From positions 558,001 to 622,000 of the forward strand of contig NZ_BLJU01000002.1 in assembly GCF_009932725.1 (NCBI RefSeq): DNA of 64,000 nt, written 5' to 3'. This DNA is from Pseudomonas yangonensis. GTDB lineage: Bacteria > Pseudomonadota > Gammaproteobacteria > Pseudomonadales > Pseudomonadaceae. The notes under the pieces are model-generated. The model was not told the DNA's origin, did not search any database, and worked only from the letters and a program-made list of their open reading frames with translations. Both the position numbers and the translations under genes were made by a program. Shown piece after piece: positions 44,687 through 56,705 of the stretch; position 1 is the first letter of the stretch, and every line of letters begins with the position of its first letter.

Positions 44687-45385
44687 ATGCTTTTCGATTA
44701 CAACGTGGTACTCGACAGCCTGCCGCTGTATTTCGGTGGTGTGCTGGTGACCCTCAAGCTGCTGATCATTGCGCTGGCCGTGGGCCTGCTGCTGGCGGTG
44801 CCGCTGGCGATCATGCGGGTGTCCAGACAAAAGCTGATCAACTTCCCGGCGTGGCTCTACACCTATGTGATCCGTGGCACGCCCATGCTGGTGCAGCTGT
44901 ACCTGCTGTATTACGGGCTGGCCCAGTTCGACGCCGTGCGTGAGAGTTTCATGTGGCCCTACCTGTCCAGCGCCACCTTCTGCGCCTGCCTGGCCTTCGC
45001 CATCAACACCAGTGCCTACACGGCTGAAATCCTCGCAGGCAGCCTCAAGGCCACGCCGCCCGGCGAGATCGAGGCAGCCAAGGCCATGGGCATGTCGCGC
45101 GGCAAACTGTATCGGCGCATTCTGCTGCCGTCGGCGTTGCGTCGCGCGCTGCCGCAGTACAGCAACGAGGTGATCATGATGCTGCACACCACCAGCCTGG
45201 CCTCGGTGGTGACCCTTATCGACATCACCGGTGCGGCCAAGACCGTCAGCTCGCAGTACTACCTGCCGTTCGAAGCCTACGTCACTGCCGGCCTGTTCTA
45301 CCTGGCGCTGACCTTCATCCTGGTGCGCCTGTTCAAGCTGGCCGAGCGCCGCTGGCTGGCCTACCTGGCGCCGCGCAAGGCCTGA
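44687..45385 (+). CDS. aotM: Arginine/ornithine ABC permease AotM
   Basis: Second inner-membrane permease, 232 residues, pairing with AotQ. The EAA loop reads EAAKAMGMSRGKLYRRILLPSALR. About five helices are seen. The ATG at 44687 (GAGGGAG upstream) is preferred to the GTG at 44681. In PAO1 a further gene, aotO, lies between aotM and aotP; here aotP begins 28 bases after aotM, so aotO is absent. Confidence 0.93.
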   Translation: MLFDYNVVLDSLPLYFGGVLVTLKLLIIALAVGLLLAVPLAIMRVSRQKLINFPAWLYTYVIRGTPMLVQLYLLYYGLAQFDAVRESFMWPYLSSATFCACLAFAINTSAYTAEILAGSLKATPPGEIEAAKAMGMSRGKLYRRILLPSALRRALPQYSNEVIMMLHTTSLASVVTLIDITGAAKTVSSQYYLPFEAYVTAGLFYLALTFILVRLFKLAERRWLAYLAPRKA

Positions 45386-45413
45386 CGCCATGACGATTCA
45401 AGAGAACCCGAAC

Positions 45414-46178
45414 ATGTACAAACTCGAAGTTCAGGACCTGCACAAGCGCTACGGCAGCCACGAGGTGATCAAGGGCGTGTCGATGGCGGCCAAGGCCGGC
45501 GACGTGATCAGCATCATCGGCTCCAGTGGCTCGGGCAAAAGCACCTTCCTGCGCTGCCTGAACCTGCTGGAACAGCCGCATGCCGGCAAGATTCTGCTCA
45601 ACAACGAAGAGCTGAAGCTGGTGCAGGCCAAGGACGGTTCGCTGCGCGCCGCCGATGCCAGGCAGTTGCAGCGCATGCGCTCGCGCCTGGCCATGGTGTT
45701 CCAGCACTTCAACCTGTGGTCGCACATGAGCGCCCTGGAAAACGTGATGGAAGCGCCGGTGCACGTGCTTGGCGTACGCAAGGCCGAGGCGCGTGACAAG
45801 GCCGAGCACTACCTGGCCAAGGTTGGCGTGGCGCACCGCAAGGACGCCTACCCGGCGCACATGAGCGGTGGCGAGCAGCAGCGTGTGGCCATTGCCCGTG
45901 CCCTGGCGATGGAGCCGGAAGTGATGCTGTTCGACGAGCCGACTTCGGCACTTGACCCGGAGCTGGTCGGCGAAGTGCTCAAGGTGATGCAGGATCTGGC
46001 TACCGAAGGCCGCACTATGGTGGTGGTGACCCACGAAATGGGTTTTGCCCGCGAGGTGTCGAACCAGCTGGTATTCCTGCACAAGGGGCTGGTGGAGGAG
46101 AGTGGTTGCCCGAAGGAAGTGCTGGCCAACCCGCAATCCGAGCGGCTCAAGCAGTTCCTTTCCGGTAGTCTCAAATAA
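45414..46178 (+). CDS. aotP: Arginine/ornithine ABC ATPase AotP
   Basis: Cytoplasmic ATPase of the Aot importer. The protein has 254 residues from ATG 45414, beginning MYKLEVQDLHKRYGS as in P. aeruginosa. Walker A is GSSGSGKST at 36-44. The signature MSGGEQQRVAIARAL, Walker B VMLFDEPTSALD and the switch His in VVVTHEMGFA follow. An ATG at 45390 would add eight residues and cannot be ruled out. argR starts 55 bases downstream. Confidence 0.93.
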   Translation: MYKLEVQDLHKRYGSHEVIKGVSMAAKAGDVISIIGSSGSGKSTFLRCLNLLEQPHAGKILLNNEELKLVQAKDGSLRAADARQLQRMRSRLAMVFQHFNLWSHMSALENVMEAPVHVLGVRKAEARDKAEHYLAKVGVAHRKDAYPAHMSGGEQQRVAIARALAMEPEVMLFDEPTSALDPELVGEVLKVMQDLATEGRTMVVVTHEMGFAREVSNQLVFLHKGLVEESGCPKEVLANPQSERLKQFLSGSLK

Positions 46179-46233
46179 TAAGAAGCTAGACTGCGCACTT
46201 AACTGGTGCGTTGAACCTATTGAATAGACGCTA

Positions 46234-47214
46234 ATGACCCCCCATCGAATCGGCTTTCTCTACTGGCCCGGCACCAAGGCTCTGACGTTGTCTCTGGCGG
46301 AGGAAGCACTGCGCGTTGCCCAGCGTGTGCATCCGGAAGTGGTATACGAGCTGGTATTCCTCCAGGCCGAGCCGCTGGCGGCCGGTGACTGGCGTCTGCC
46401 GGGCGAACCCTGGGCCGGGCATCTGGAGGGGCTGGACAAGCTGTTCCTGCTGGCCGATGCGCCGCCGGCGCAGGTGTCCGCCGGCCTGGCGGCCGCGCTC
46501 AAGCAACAGGTGCGCAGCGGTTGCGTGATCGGCGGGCTGTCTGCGGGGGTCTATCCGCTGGCTCAGCTCGGCCTGCTCGATGGTTATCGTGCGGCGGTGC
46601 ACTGGCGCTGGCAGGATGATTTTTCCGAGCGCTTCCCCAAGGTCATCGCCACCAGTCATCTGTTCGACTGGGATCGTGATCGCCTGACTGCTTGCGGCGG
46701 CATGGCCGTGCTCGATCTGCTGCTGGCGCTGCTGGCGCGCGATCATGGCGCCGAACTGGCCGGTGCGGTGAGTGAGGAGCTGGTGGTCGAGCGTATTCGC
46801 GAGGGCGGTGAGCGTCAGCGCATTCCGTTGCAGAATCGCCTCGGCTCCAGCCACCCGAAGTTGACCCAGGCCGTGCTGCTGATGGAGGCTAATATCGAGG
46901 AGCCGCTGACCACCGACGAGATCGCCCAGCACGTGTGCGTGTCGCGCCGGCAGCTGGAACGCATCTTCAAGCAGTATCTCAATCGTGTGCCCAGCCAGTA
47001 CTACCTGGAGCTGCGCCTGAACAAGGCGCGCCAACTGCTGATGCAGACCAGCAAGTCGATCATCCAGATCGGCCTTTCCTGCGGTTTCTCCTCGGGGCCG
47101 CACTTCTCCAGCGCCTACCGCAACTTCTTCGGCGCCACGCCGCGCGATGATCGCAACCAGCGCCGCAGCAACAGCCCCTTCGAGTTGACCTCCAGCCCCG
47201 TCGAGCGCGGTTGA
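46234..47214 (+). CDS. argR: Arginine-responsive regulator ArgR (AraC family)
   Basis: Transcriptional regulator of arginine uptake and catabolism in pseudomonads; unlike E. coli ArgR it is AraC/XylS type. The protein has 326 residues: a DJ-1/PfpI-like N-terminal domain (about 1-195) and a C-terminal double helix-turn-helix (about 215-315, IGLSCGFSSGPHFSSAYRNFFGATPR). It belongs to the aot unit, so it is probably autoregulated with it. TGTCGC sites lie upstream of both aotJ and aruC. Confidence 0.94.
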   Translation: MTPHRIGFLYWPGTKALTLSLAEEALRVAQRVHPEVVYELVFLQAEPLAAGDWRLPGEPWAGHLEGLDKLFLLADAPPAQVSAGLAAALKQQVRSGCVIGGLSAGVYPLAQLGLLDGYRAAVHWRWQDDFSERFPKVIATSHLFDWDRDRLTACGGMAVLDLLLALLARDHGAELAGAVSEELVVERIREGGERQRIPLQNRLGSSHPKLTQAVLLMEANIEEPLTTDEIAQHVCVSRRQLERIFKQYLNRVPSQYYLELRLNKARQLLMQTSKSIIQIGLSCGFSSGPHFSSAYRNFFGATPRDDRNQRRSNSPFELTSSPVERG

Positions 47215-47222
47215 CCAGGGCT

Positions 47223-47245
47223 GTCGCGGCTAAAGCCCCTCCCAC
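47223..47245. repeat. REP half-unit
   Basis: GCGGCTAAAGCCCCTCCCAC, one arm of the GTGGGAGGGGCTTTAGCCGC family, after argR. Confidence 0.7.
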
Positions 47246-47257
47246 GGCGCGCTAGCT

Positions 47258-47314
47258 GTAGCCCGGATGAAATCCGGGGTATCTGACGTCGATCCCGGCT
47301 TTCATCCGGGCTAG
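47258..47314. repeat. Palindromic repeat, 'GTAGCCCGGATG' family (copy 2)
   Basis: Arms GTAGCCCGGATGAAATCCGG and CCCGGCTTTCATCCGGGCTA around a short spacer, homologous to 4608-4666. Confidence 0.8.
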
Positions 47315-47418
47315 GCGAGCAGGACTTTCGATACTGACCAGTCAGCCTGCGGAGATTTTTTCCGGCGGCGTGCTCCCGGCGGCGATCTGCGATTAAACTG
47401 CGCCTTTCCGACGCTTTC

Positions 47419-48805
<1,387 letters not shown>

Positions 48806-48821
48806 GTCCTTGCTGACTCGC

Positions 48822-48868
48822 TGTGAGAGGGGCTTTGCCGCGAATATCGCCGCTCAAGCGCCTCCCAC
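48822..48868. repeat. REP/BIME repeat between aruC and aruF
   Basis: Arms GTGAGAGGGGCTTTGCCGCG and CGCCGCTCAAGCGCCTCCCAC, GTGGGAG family. Located inside the aru operon. Confidence 0.8.
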
Positions 48869-48928
48869 GGCGGTGTGCCCGAGCCTGACTACGAATCTTG
48901 CAGCTTCCGTGTTTAGAAGGAGTGACCC

Positions 48929-49945
48929 ATGCTGGTGATGCGCCCTGCGCAAATGGCGGACCTGGCGGATGTGCAGCGACTGGCTGCGGACAGCCCGGTG
49001 GGTGTCACTTCCTTGCCGGACGACGCAGGCCGGCTGGGCGACAAGATCGCCGCATCGGAGGCGTCCTTCGCCGCCGAGGTCAGTTTCAACGGTGAGGAAA
49101 GCTACTTCTTCGTCCTCGAGGATACCGACAGCGGCCGACTGGTCGGCTGCTCCGGCATCGTCGCCTCGGCTGGCTATTCCGAGCCCTTCTACAGCTTTCG
49201 CAACGAGACCTTCGTGCACAACTCGCGCGAGCTGAAGATCCACAACAAGATTCACGTGCTGTCGCTGTGTCACGACCTGACCGGCAACAGCCTGCTCACC
49301 AGCTTCTATGTCGAGCGCCCGCTGGTCAGTAGTGCGTTCGCCGAGCTCAATTCGCGCGGGCGCCTGTTGTTCATGGCCGGACATCCAGAACGCTTCGCCG
49401 ACGCGGTGGTGGTGGAGATCGTCGGCCATAGCGACGAGAACGGTGATTCGCCGTTCTGGGATGCGGTGGGGCGCAACTTCTTCGATATGACCTACGCCGA
49501 AGCCGAGCGTCTGTGCGGCCTCAAGAGCCGTACCTTCCTCGCCGAGCTGATGCCGCATTACCCGATCTACGTGCCGCTGCTCTCCGACGAGGCGCAGGAG
49601 GCCATGGGGCAGGTGCATCCGCGGGCGCAGATCACCTTCGACATCCTCATGCGCGAGGGCTTCGAGACCGATCATTACATCGACATCTTCGACGGTGGCC
49701 CGACGCTGCATGCGCGCACCTCGGGCATTCGCAGCATTGCGCAAAGCCGCCTGGTGCCGGTGAAGATCGGCGAGGCCGTGACGGGTGGCCGCCAGTACCT
49801 GGTCAGTAATGGTCAGCTGCAGGATTTTCGCGCCATCGTCGCCGACCTCGACTGGGTGCCGGGCAAGCCTGTGGTGCTCAGCGCGCAGGCGGCCGAGGCA
49901 CTGGGTGTCGGGGAAGGTGCCAGCGTCAGGTTGGTAGCGGTTTAA
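48929..49945 (+). CDS. aruF: Arginine N-succinyltransferase alpha subunit AruF
   Basis: One of two subunits of arginine/ornithine N-succinyltransferase, the first enzyme of the AST pathway (arginine plus succinyl-CoA). The protein has 338 residues and a GNAT-like AstA fold; LFVARPAQ-type start (MLVMRPAQMADLADVQRLA), ELNSRGRLLFMAGHPERFAD and MPHYPIYVPLLSDEAQ are characteristic. AruF and AruG are paralogues and form a heteromer in pseudomonads; E. coli has a single AstA. AAGGAGTG precedes the ATG. Confidence 0.94.
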   Translation: MLVMRPAQMADLADVQRLAADSPVGVTSLPDDAGRLGDKIAASEASFAAEVSFNGEESYFFVLEDTDSGRLVGCSGIVASAGYSEPFYSFRNETFVHNSRELKIHNKIHVLSLCHDLTGNSLLTSFYVERPLVSSAFAELNSRGRLLFMAGHPERFADAVVVEIVGHSDENGDSPFWDAVGRNFFDMTYAEAERLCGLKSRTFLAELMPHYPIYVPLLSDEAQEAMGQVHPRAQITFDILMREGFETDHYIDIFDGGPTLHARTSGIRSIAQSRLVPVKIGEAVTGGRQYLVSNGQLQDFRAIVADLDWVPGKPVVLSAQAAEALGVGEGASVRLVAV

Positions 49946-50027
49946 CAGGCTCTGCTCCGGTTGGAGAGGGCGCCCTTCGAGGGCGGATGAGAGCGCCGAG
50001 GGTGCTCTTGAGGAATCTGGAGGATTT

Positions 50028-51044
50028 ATGATCGTTCGTCCCGTGCGCAGCGCCGATTTGCCGGCCCTGATCGACCTGGCTCGCAGTACCGGCGCAGGCC
50101 TGACCACGCTGCCGGCCAACGAGCAGCGCCTGGCGCATCGGGTCGGCTGGGCAGAGAAGGCCTTTCGCGGTGAGGCCGAACGTGCCGATGCCGACTACCT
50201 GTTCGTGCTCGAAGACGATGCCGGCAAGGTTGTGGGCATTTCTGCGGTGGCTGGCGCCGTCGGCCTGCGCGAGCCCTGGTACAACTACCGCGTCGGCCTG
50301 ACCGTTAGCGCTTCGCAGGAGCTGAACATCCATCGCCAGGTGCCGACGCTGTTCATGGCCAACGACCTGACCGGCAATTCCGAATTGTGCTCGCTGTTCC
50401 TGCATGCCGATCACCGCAGCGGCCTCAATGGCCGCCTGCTGTCCAAGGCACGTCTTCTGTTCATTGCCGAGTTTCGCGAGCTGTTCGGTGACAAGGTCAT
50501 CGCCGAGATGCGCGGGATGTCGGACGACCGCGGGCGTTCGCCGTTCTGGGAAAGCCTCGGCCGGCATTTCTTCAAGATGGAATTTTCCCAGGCCGACTAC
50601 CTCACCGGCGTCGGCAACAAGGCCTTCATTGCCGAGCTGATGCCCAAGTTTCCGCTTTACACCTGTTTCCTTTCCGACGATGCGCGGGCCGTGATCGGTC
50701 GCGTGCACCCGGACACCGAGCCGGCGCTGACCATGCTCAAGGCTGAGGGTTTCAGCTATCAGGGCTACGTCGACATATTCGATGCAGGCCCGGCCATCGA
50801 GGCGCAAACCGCAAAGATCCGCGCCGTGCGCGACAGTCAGAACCTGGTGCTGGCCATCGGCACGCCAGGCGACGACGCCGAGCCGTTCCTGGTGCACAAC
50901 CGCAAGCGTGAGGACTGCCGCATCACTGCCGCGCCGGCGCGCATGGCGGCCGGCACGCTGGTGGTCGCTCCACTGACTGCCAAGCGCCTGCGCCTGTCTG
51001 CTGGCGATCAGGTGCGCGCCGTGCCGCTGGCGGCGCACGGCTGA
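50028..51044 (+). CDS. aruG: Arginine N-succinyltransferase beta subunit AruG
   Basis: Second subunit of arginine/ornithine N-succinyltransferase. The protein has 338 residues, begins MIVRPVRSADLPALIDLAR and contains LSKARLLFIAEFRELFGDKVIAEMRG and LMPKFPLYTCFLSDDAR, parallel to AruF. The 82-base gap after aruF contains a small palindrome (GAGGGCGCCCTTCGAGGGCG). GGAGG lies 7 bases before the ATG. It is closer to single-gene AstA than AruF is. Confidence 0.94.
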   Translation: MIVRPVRSADLPALIDLARSTGAGLTTLPANEQRLAHRVGWAEKAFRGEAERADADYLFVLEDDAGKVVGISAVAGAVGLREPWYNYRVGLTVSASQELNIHRQVPTLFMANDLTGNSELCSLFLHADHRSGLNGRLLSKARLLFIAEFRELFGDKVIAEMRGMSDDRGRSPFWESLGRHFFKMEFSQADYLTGVGNKAFIAELMPKFPLYTCFLSDDARAVIGRVHPDTEPALTMLKAEGFSYQGYVDIFDAGPAIEAQTAKIRAVRDSQNLVLAIGTPGDDAEPFLVHNRKREDCRITAAPARMAAGTLVVAPLTAKRLRLSAGDQVRAVPLAAHG

Positions 51045-51099
51045 GTTATGGATTTGTGCAGCGGTCCAGGCAGGCCGCTGGAAATGCTGGGAGTGGTAG

Positions 51100-52568
<1,469 letters not shown>

Positions 52569-52569
<1 letters not shown>

Positions 52570-53915
52570 TGGCTGCCTATGAGATGAACTTTGACGGTCT
52601 GGTCGGGCCGACTCACAACTACGGTGGACTGTCTTACGGCAACGTCGCCTCGCAGAGCAACAGCCAGGCCGTGTCGAGCCCCCGGGAAGCGGCGAAGCAG
52701 GGCCTGGCGAAAATGAAGGCATTGATGGACATGGGCTTCAAGCAGGGCGTACTGGCCCCGCAAGAGCGCCCGGATGTCGCTGCGCTGCGCTGCCTGGGCT
52801 TCACCGGCAGCGACGTCGAGGTAATCCGGCGCGCAGCGCGCGAGGCCATGCCGCTGCTGGTGGCAAGCTGCTCGGCATCGAGCATGTGGACGGCCAATTC
52901 CTGCACTGTCAGTCCCAGCGCCGACACGGCGGACGGGCGCGTGCACTTCACCGCCGCCAATCTCAACTGCAAGTTCCACCGCAGCATCGAGCACCCGACC
53001 ACCAGCCGCGTGTTGCAGGCGATGTTCGCCAATCAGGCGCACTTCGCTCATCACCCGGCGCTGCCTGCCGTGGCGCAGTTCGGTGACGAGGGTGCGGCCA
53101 ATCACACGCGCTTCTGCAAGGGCTATGGCGATGCCGGGGTCGAGTTCTTCGTCTATGGACGCAGCGCCTTCGATACCCGTTACCCGGCGCCGGCACGTTA
53201 CCCGGCGCGGCAGACTCTGGAGGCCAGCCAGGCCGTGGCGCGCCTGCATGGGCTGAGCGAGGCCGGCGTGGTCTATGCCCAGCAGAATCCGGCGGTGATC
53301 GATCAGGGTGTGTTCCACAACGACGTGATCGCCGTGGGCAACGGCGAGGTGCTGTTCTATCACCAGGACGCCTTCCTCGATAGCGACGAGGTCTTGGCGG
53401 AGCTGGGCGACAAGCTGGCGCGGCGTGGCGGCAACTTCCAGGCGGTGTGCGTGCCGGGCTCTGCCGTCAGCGTGCAGGATGCAGTGCGTTCCTATCTGTT
53501 CAACAGCCAGCTGCTGAGTCGAGCCGATGGCGGCATGCTGCTGATCGTGCCGGAAGAGTGCCGCAACAATGCCAGTGTCTGGCGCTATCTGCAGCAACTG
53601 ACCACTAGCGGCGGGCCAATTCGCGAGGTGCGCGTATTCGACCTCAAACAGAGCATGCAGAACGGTGGTGGACCGGCCTGCCTGCGCCTGCGTGTGGCGC
53701 TCAACGAGCAGGAGCTGGCGGCGGTCAATCCGGGCGTGGTGATGAGCGATGCCTTGCACGACACCCTGGTAGCCTGGGTCGACAAGCACTATCGCGACCG
53801 CCTGAGCGAAGCCGATCTGGCCGACCCGCAATTGCTGACCGAATGCCGCACGGCATTGGATGAACTGACGCAGATCCTTAAACTGGGCTCGGTTTATCCT
53901 TTCCAACTGAACTGA
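52569..53915 (+). CDS. astB: N-succinylarginine dihydrolase AstB (AruB)
   Basis: Hydrolyses N-succinylarginine to succinylornithine, ammonia and CO2. The protein has 448 residues, the usual length, from ATG 52569 overlapping the astD stop; a GTG three bases earlier is not needed. The family start [22 protein letters not shown], the His in [15 protein letters not shown] and the Cys in [14 protein letters not shown] are the expected active-site positions. Conservation with P. aeruginosa AruB is very high by eye. Confidence 0.96.
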
Positions 53916-53970
53916 CCCACAGGGTGGATGTCGCTTGTTACATCCACCTCAGAACTCTCCCGGAGATTTT

Positions 53971-54249
53971 ATGAGCGACGCGCTGCAACTGATTCTTGAA
54001 GATAACGACGGCACCCAACTGGAAACCTCCTGCAGCCGTTTCGCCGTGGTGTGGCAGGGCAAGGAGCTGTGGGTCCAGGCCGTTGGCGATCAGTTGCTGA
54101 TCGGTGTCGATGTGGAGGAGGGCGATACCGAGTACGCCAACCTACTGCTGCGTCCGCAGGCGACCAACCTGGTCAGCCTGCAGCTCGAGATGGAGCCGGC
54201 GCTGGCTGATGAGGACGATCATGTTCATGGTCCGGACTGCAATCACTAA
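53971..54249 (+). CDS. Small conserved acidic protein within the aru operon
   Basis: Protein of 92 residues of unknown function, at the place of PA0900 between aruB and aruE. It is acidic, with no membrane segment or signal peptide. The sequence has two beta-rich halves ([20 protein letters not shown] and [20 protein letters not shown]) and a His/Cys-rich tail [11 protein letters not shown] that could bind a metal. CCGGAG precedes the ATG at 53971. Conserved position suggests a link to arginine catabolism, but no role is known. Confidence 0.8.
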   Translation: MSDALQLILEDNDGTQLETSCSRFAVVWQGKELWVQAVGDQLLIGVDVEEGDTEYANLLLRPQATNLVSLQLEMEPALADEDDHVHGPDCNH

Positions 54250-54266
54250 GCCCTGAGGAGTGTGCG

Positions 54267-55280
54267 ATGCTTGCCCTCGGCAAATTGCTTGAACTGACCC
54301 TGGCCGGCCATGAGCCGTCGGCGAAGATTCAACTGACGCCCGATGGCACGCGTCTGCGCTGGCTGGATGAAGGTGCGCTGGAGGTGACCCCGCCTGCAGC
54401 GCGCGACAATGGTCTCGACCTGCTGCTGTCGGCCGGCATTCACGGCAATGAAACCGCCCCCATCGAACTGCTCGACCGTCTGCTGCGTCGCATTGCACGC
54501 AACGAGCTGCATCCGGCTGCACGCATTCTCTTTCTGTTCGGCAATCCCGAGGCCATGCGCCGTGGCGAGCGCTACGTCGAGCAGGATCTCAACCGCCTGT
54601 TTAGTGGCCGTCACGAGCAGTCCAGTGGCTTCGAGGCCATCAGGGCATGCGACCTCGAGCACCTGGCCGTCAATTTCTTCGGCAAGGATACCGGCCGCAC
54701 GCGCCTGCATTACGATCTGCATACTGCCATTCGAGCCTCGAAGATCGAGCAGTTCGCCCTCTATCCCTGGCAGGAGGGACGCGCGCATTCCCGCCGCGAG
54801 CTGGAGCGTCTGTGCGCCGCCGGTATCGAGGCGGTGCTGCTGCAGAACAAGGCCTCGACCACCTTCAGCGCCTACACCTACGCGCAGCTTGGTGCCGAAG
54901 CCTTCACCCTGGAGCTGGGCAAGGCCCGTGCCTTCGGGCAGAACGAACTGGTCAATCTCGATCTGCTGGAGAACGCGCTGCATGCGCTGATCGAAGGGCG
55001 CGAGGTGATCAGCGGCGAGCCCACGCTCGATGGCATGCAGCTGTTTTCGGTTTCGCGTGAAGTCATCAAGCACAGCGACAGCTTCCAGCTGCACCTGCCG
55101 ACGGATATCGAGAACTTCACCGAGCTGGAGCCTGGCTACCTGCTCGCCGAGGATATCGCCGATACCCGCTGGATAGTGGAGGAGCAGGACGCGCGCATCA
55201 TCTTCCCCAATCCCAAGGTCAAGAACGGCCTGCGTGCCGGCATCCTGATCGTCCCCGACGACGGCGCCGGCTTGGTGTGA
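54267..55280 (+). CDS. astE: Succinylglutamate desuccinylase AstE (AruE)
   Basis: Zinc hydrolase that ends the AST pathway, releasing glutamate and succinate from N-succinylglutamate. The protein has 337 residues. Zinc ligands are H59 and E62 in [10 protein letters not shown] and H152 in [10 protein letters not shown]. The catalytic Glu is likely in [18 protein letters not shown] lies 10 bases before the ATG. A REP at 55288 follows the stop and probably marks the end of the aru unit. Confidence 0.95.
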   Translation: MLALGKLLELTLAGHEPSAKIQLTPDGTRLRWLDEGALEVTPPAARDNGLDLLLSAGIHGNETAPIELLDRLLRRIARNELHPAARILFLFGNPEAMRRGERYVEQDLNRLFSGRHEQSSGFEAIRACDLEHLAVNFFGKDTGRTRLHYDLHTAIRASKIEQFALYPWQEGRAHSRRELERLCAAGIEAVLLQNKASTTFSAYTYAQLGAEAFTLELGKARAFGQNELVNLDLLENALHALIEGREVISGEPTLDGMQLFSVSREVIKHSDSFQLHLPTDIENFTELEPGYLLAEDIADTRWIVEEQDARIIFPNPKVKNGLRAGILIVPDDGAGLV

Positions 55281-55287
55281 TGCTGCT

Positions 55288-55347
55288 GTGGGAGGGGCTC
55301 TAGCCGCGCCGCTGCGGCCTCTTGTTCACCGCTGAAGCGCCTCCCAC
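55288..55347. repeat. REP/BIME repeat after astE
   Basis: Arms GTGGGAGGGGCTCTAGCCGC and CACCGCTGAAGCGCCTCCCAC, same family as 48822 and 31802. It may stabilise the aru mRNA 3' end. Confidence 0.8.
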
Positions 55348-55430
55348 GATTTTTGCCCTCAACTGTATCTGTCACCCTTCGGGCGACCTCTTTAGCATGG
55401 GCCTTTCGCCAATCAATCGGAAAGCCAGCC

Positions 55431-56435
55431 ATGCCCCTGATCGACCTGCGTAGCGACACCGTCACCCAACCCACCGCCGCCATGCGCGAAGCCATGATGA
55501 CAGCCGGGCTGGGCGACGATGTGTACGGTGAAGACCCGACGGTGAACCGCCTGGAAGCCTGGTTGGCGACGGAGCTAGGCTTCGAGGCTGCGCTGTTCGT
55601 GCCCACCGGCACCATGAGCAACCTGCTGGGCCTGATGGCGCATTGCGAACGCGGTGACGAATACATCGTCGGCCAGCAGGCGCATACCTATAAATACGAA
55701 GGCGGCGGAGCCGCGGTGCTCGGCTCCATCCAGCCGCAGCCGATCGACGGCGAGGCCGATGGCTCGCTGGACCTGGCCAAGGTCGAAGCGGCGATCAAGC
55801 AGGACGACTTCCACTTCGCCCGTACCCGTTTGCTGGCGCTGGAAAATACCATGCAGGGCAAGGTGCTGCCGCTCGACTACCTGGCTGCCGCCCGCGAGCT
55901 GACGCAGCGCCGAGGTCTGGGCCTGCACCTGGACGGCGCGCGGCTGTACAACGCCGCTGTCAAACTGGGCGTACCGGCACGGGAGATCACCCGGCATTTC
56001 GATTCCGTCTCGGTGTGCCTGTCCAAGGGGCTCGGTGCGCCGGTCGGTTCGGTACTCTGTGGCAGTGCGGAATTTATCGGCAAGGCGCGGCGTCTGCGCA
56101 AGATGGTCGGCGGTGGCATGCGCCAGGCCGGCGTATTGGCGGCGGCGGGGCTTTATGCCCTGCAACATCAGGTCGAGCGCCTGGCCGAGGATCACGCCAA
56201 CGCCGCACGTCTGGGCGAGGGCCTGGCCGCACTGGGCTACAGCGTCGAACCGGTGCAGACCAACATGGTTTATGTGCAGCTCGGCGAGCGCGCCGGACAG
56301 ATCACGGCTTTCATGGCCGAACGCGGCATCGCCGTCAGCGCGGCGCCGCGCCTGCGTCTGGTCACTCATCTGGACGTCAGCGCCGAGCAAATCGAGCAGG
56401 TGATCGAAGCCTTTGCCGTTTTTCGCTCGCTTTGA
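55431..56435 (+). CDS. ltaE: Low-specificity L-threonine aldolase
   Basis: PLP enzyme that cleaves L-threonine and L-allo-threonine to glycine and acetaldehyde. The protein has 334 residues. The PLP Lys is K199 in [13 protein letters not shown] and the cofactor Asp is D168 in [10 protein letters not shown]. The N-terminus [15 protein letters not shown] is diagnostic. The ATG at 55431 is chosen for this N-terminus; the frame is open upstream without support. It sits between astE and alaS as PA0902 does. Confidence 0.92.
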   Translation: MPLIDLRSDTVTQPTAAMREAMMTAGLGDDVYGEDPTVNRLEAWLATELGFEAALFVPTGTMSNLLGLMAHCERGDEYIVGQQAHTYKYEGGGAAVLGSIQPQPIDGEADGSLDLAKVEAAIKQDDFHFARTRLLALENTMQGKVLPLDYLAAARELTQRRGLGLHLDGARLYNAAVKLGVPAREITRHFDSVSVCLSKGLGAPVGSVLCGSAEFIGKARRLRKMVGGGMRQAGVLAAAGLYALQHQVERLAEDHANAARLGEGLAALGYSVEPVQTNMVYVQLGERAGQITAFMAERGIAVSAAPRLRLVTHLDVSAEQIEQVIEAFAVFRSL

Positions 56436-56503
56436 GTCGCAACCGCAGCGCCCGATAGGCGCCTGCTATCAACAAAGGCACTAGCCGCGCGCGGTAGGCC
56501 CGA

Positions 56504-56509
56504 TATAAT
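56504..56509 (+). promoter_or_regulatory. -10 element of the alaS promoter
   Basis: A perfect TATAAT in a GC-rich setting, with a weak -35. Transcription from here would include the MITE-like element at 56520-56661 in the alaS leader. The start site was not mapped. Confidence 0.55.
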
Positions 56510-56519
56510 GCGGCCCTTT

Positions 56520-56661
56520 GCAGACTGCGTGAAAACTACTGCGCTCGGTCATGCTGCGTTAAAAACCGGCTCAGAATGCTCATTTACAGCCCGTAAACTG
56601 CGCTTCTTCGCCGGTTTTTGCCTTGCCTGACCTTCGCTCGCTACGTTTTCACTTTGTCTGC
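56520..56661. mobile_element. MITE-like element in the alaS leader (copy 2)
   Basis: About 142 bases bounded by GCAGACTGCGTGAAAACTAC and GTACGTTTTCACTTTGTCTGC-type inverted repeats (right end GCTACGTTTTCACTTTGTCTGC read on the plus strand). The inner region GCTGCGTTAAAAACCGGCTC and CTCATTTACAGCCCGTAAAC is homologous to the reverse complement of 37690-37750. No TA duplication remains. It lies between the TATAAT and the alaS start. Confidence 0.78.
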
Positions 56662-56705
56662 CTCGCCGGCTTTTGCCGTGGCCGCCTGATTCCGTGGATA
56701 TCCCT

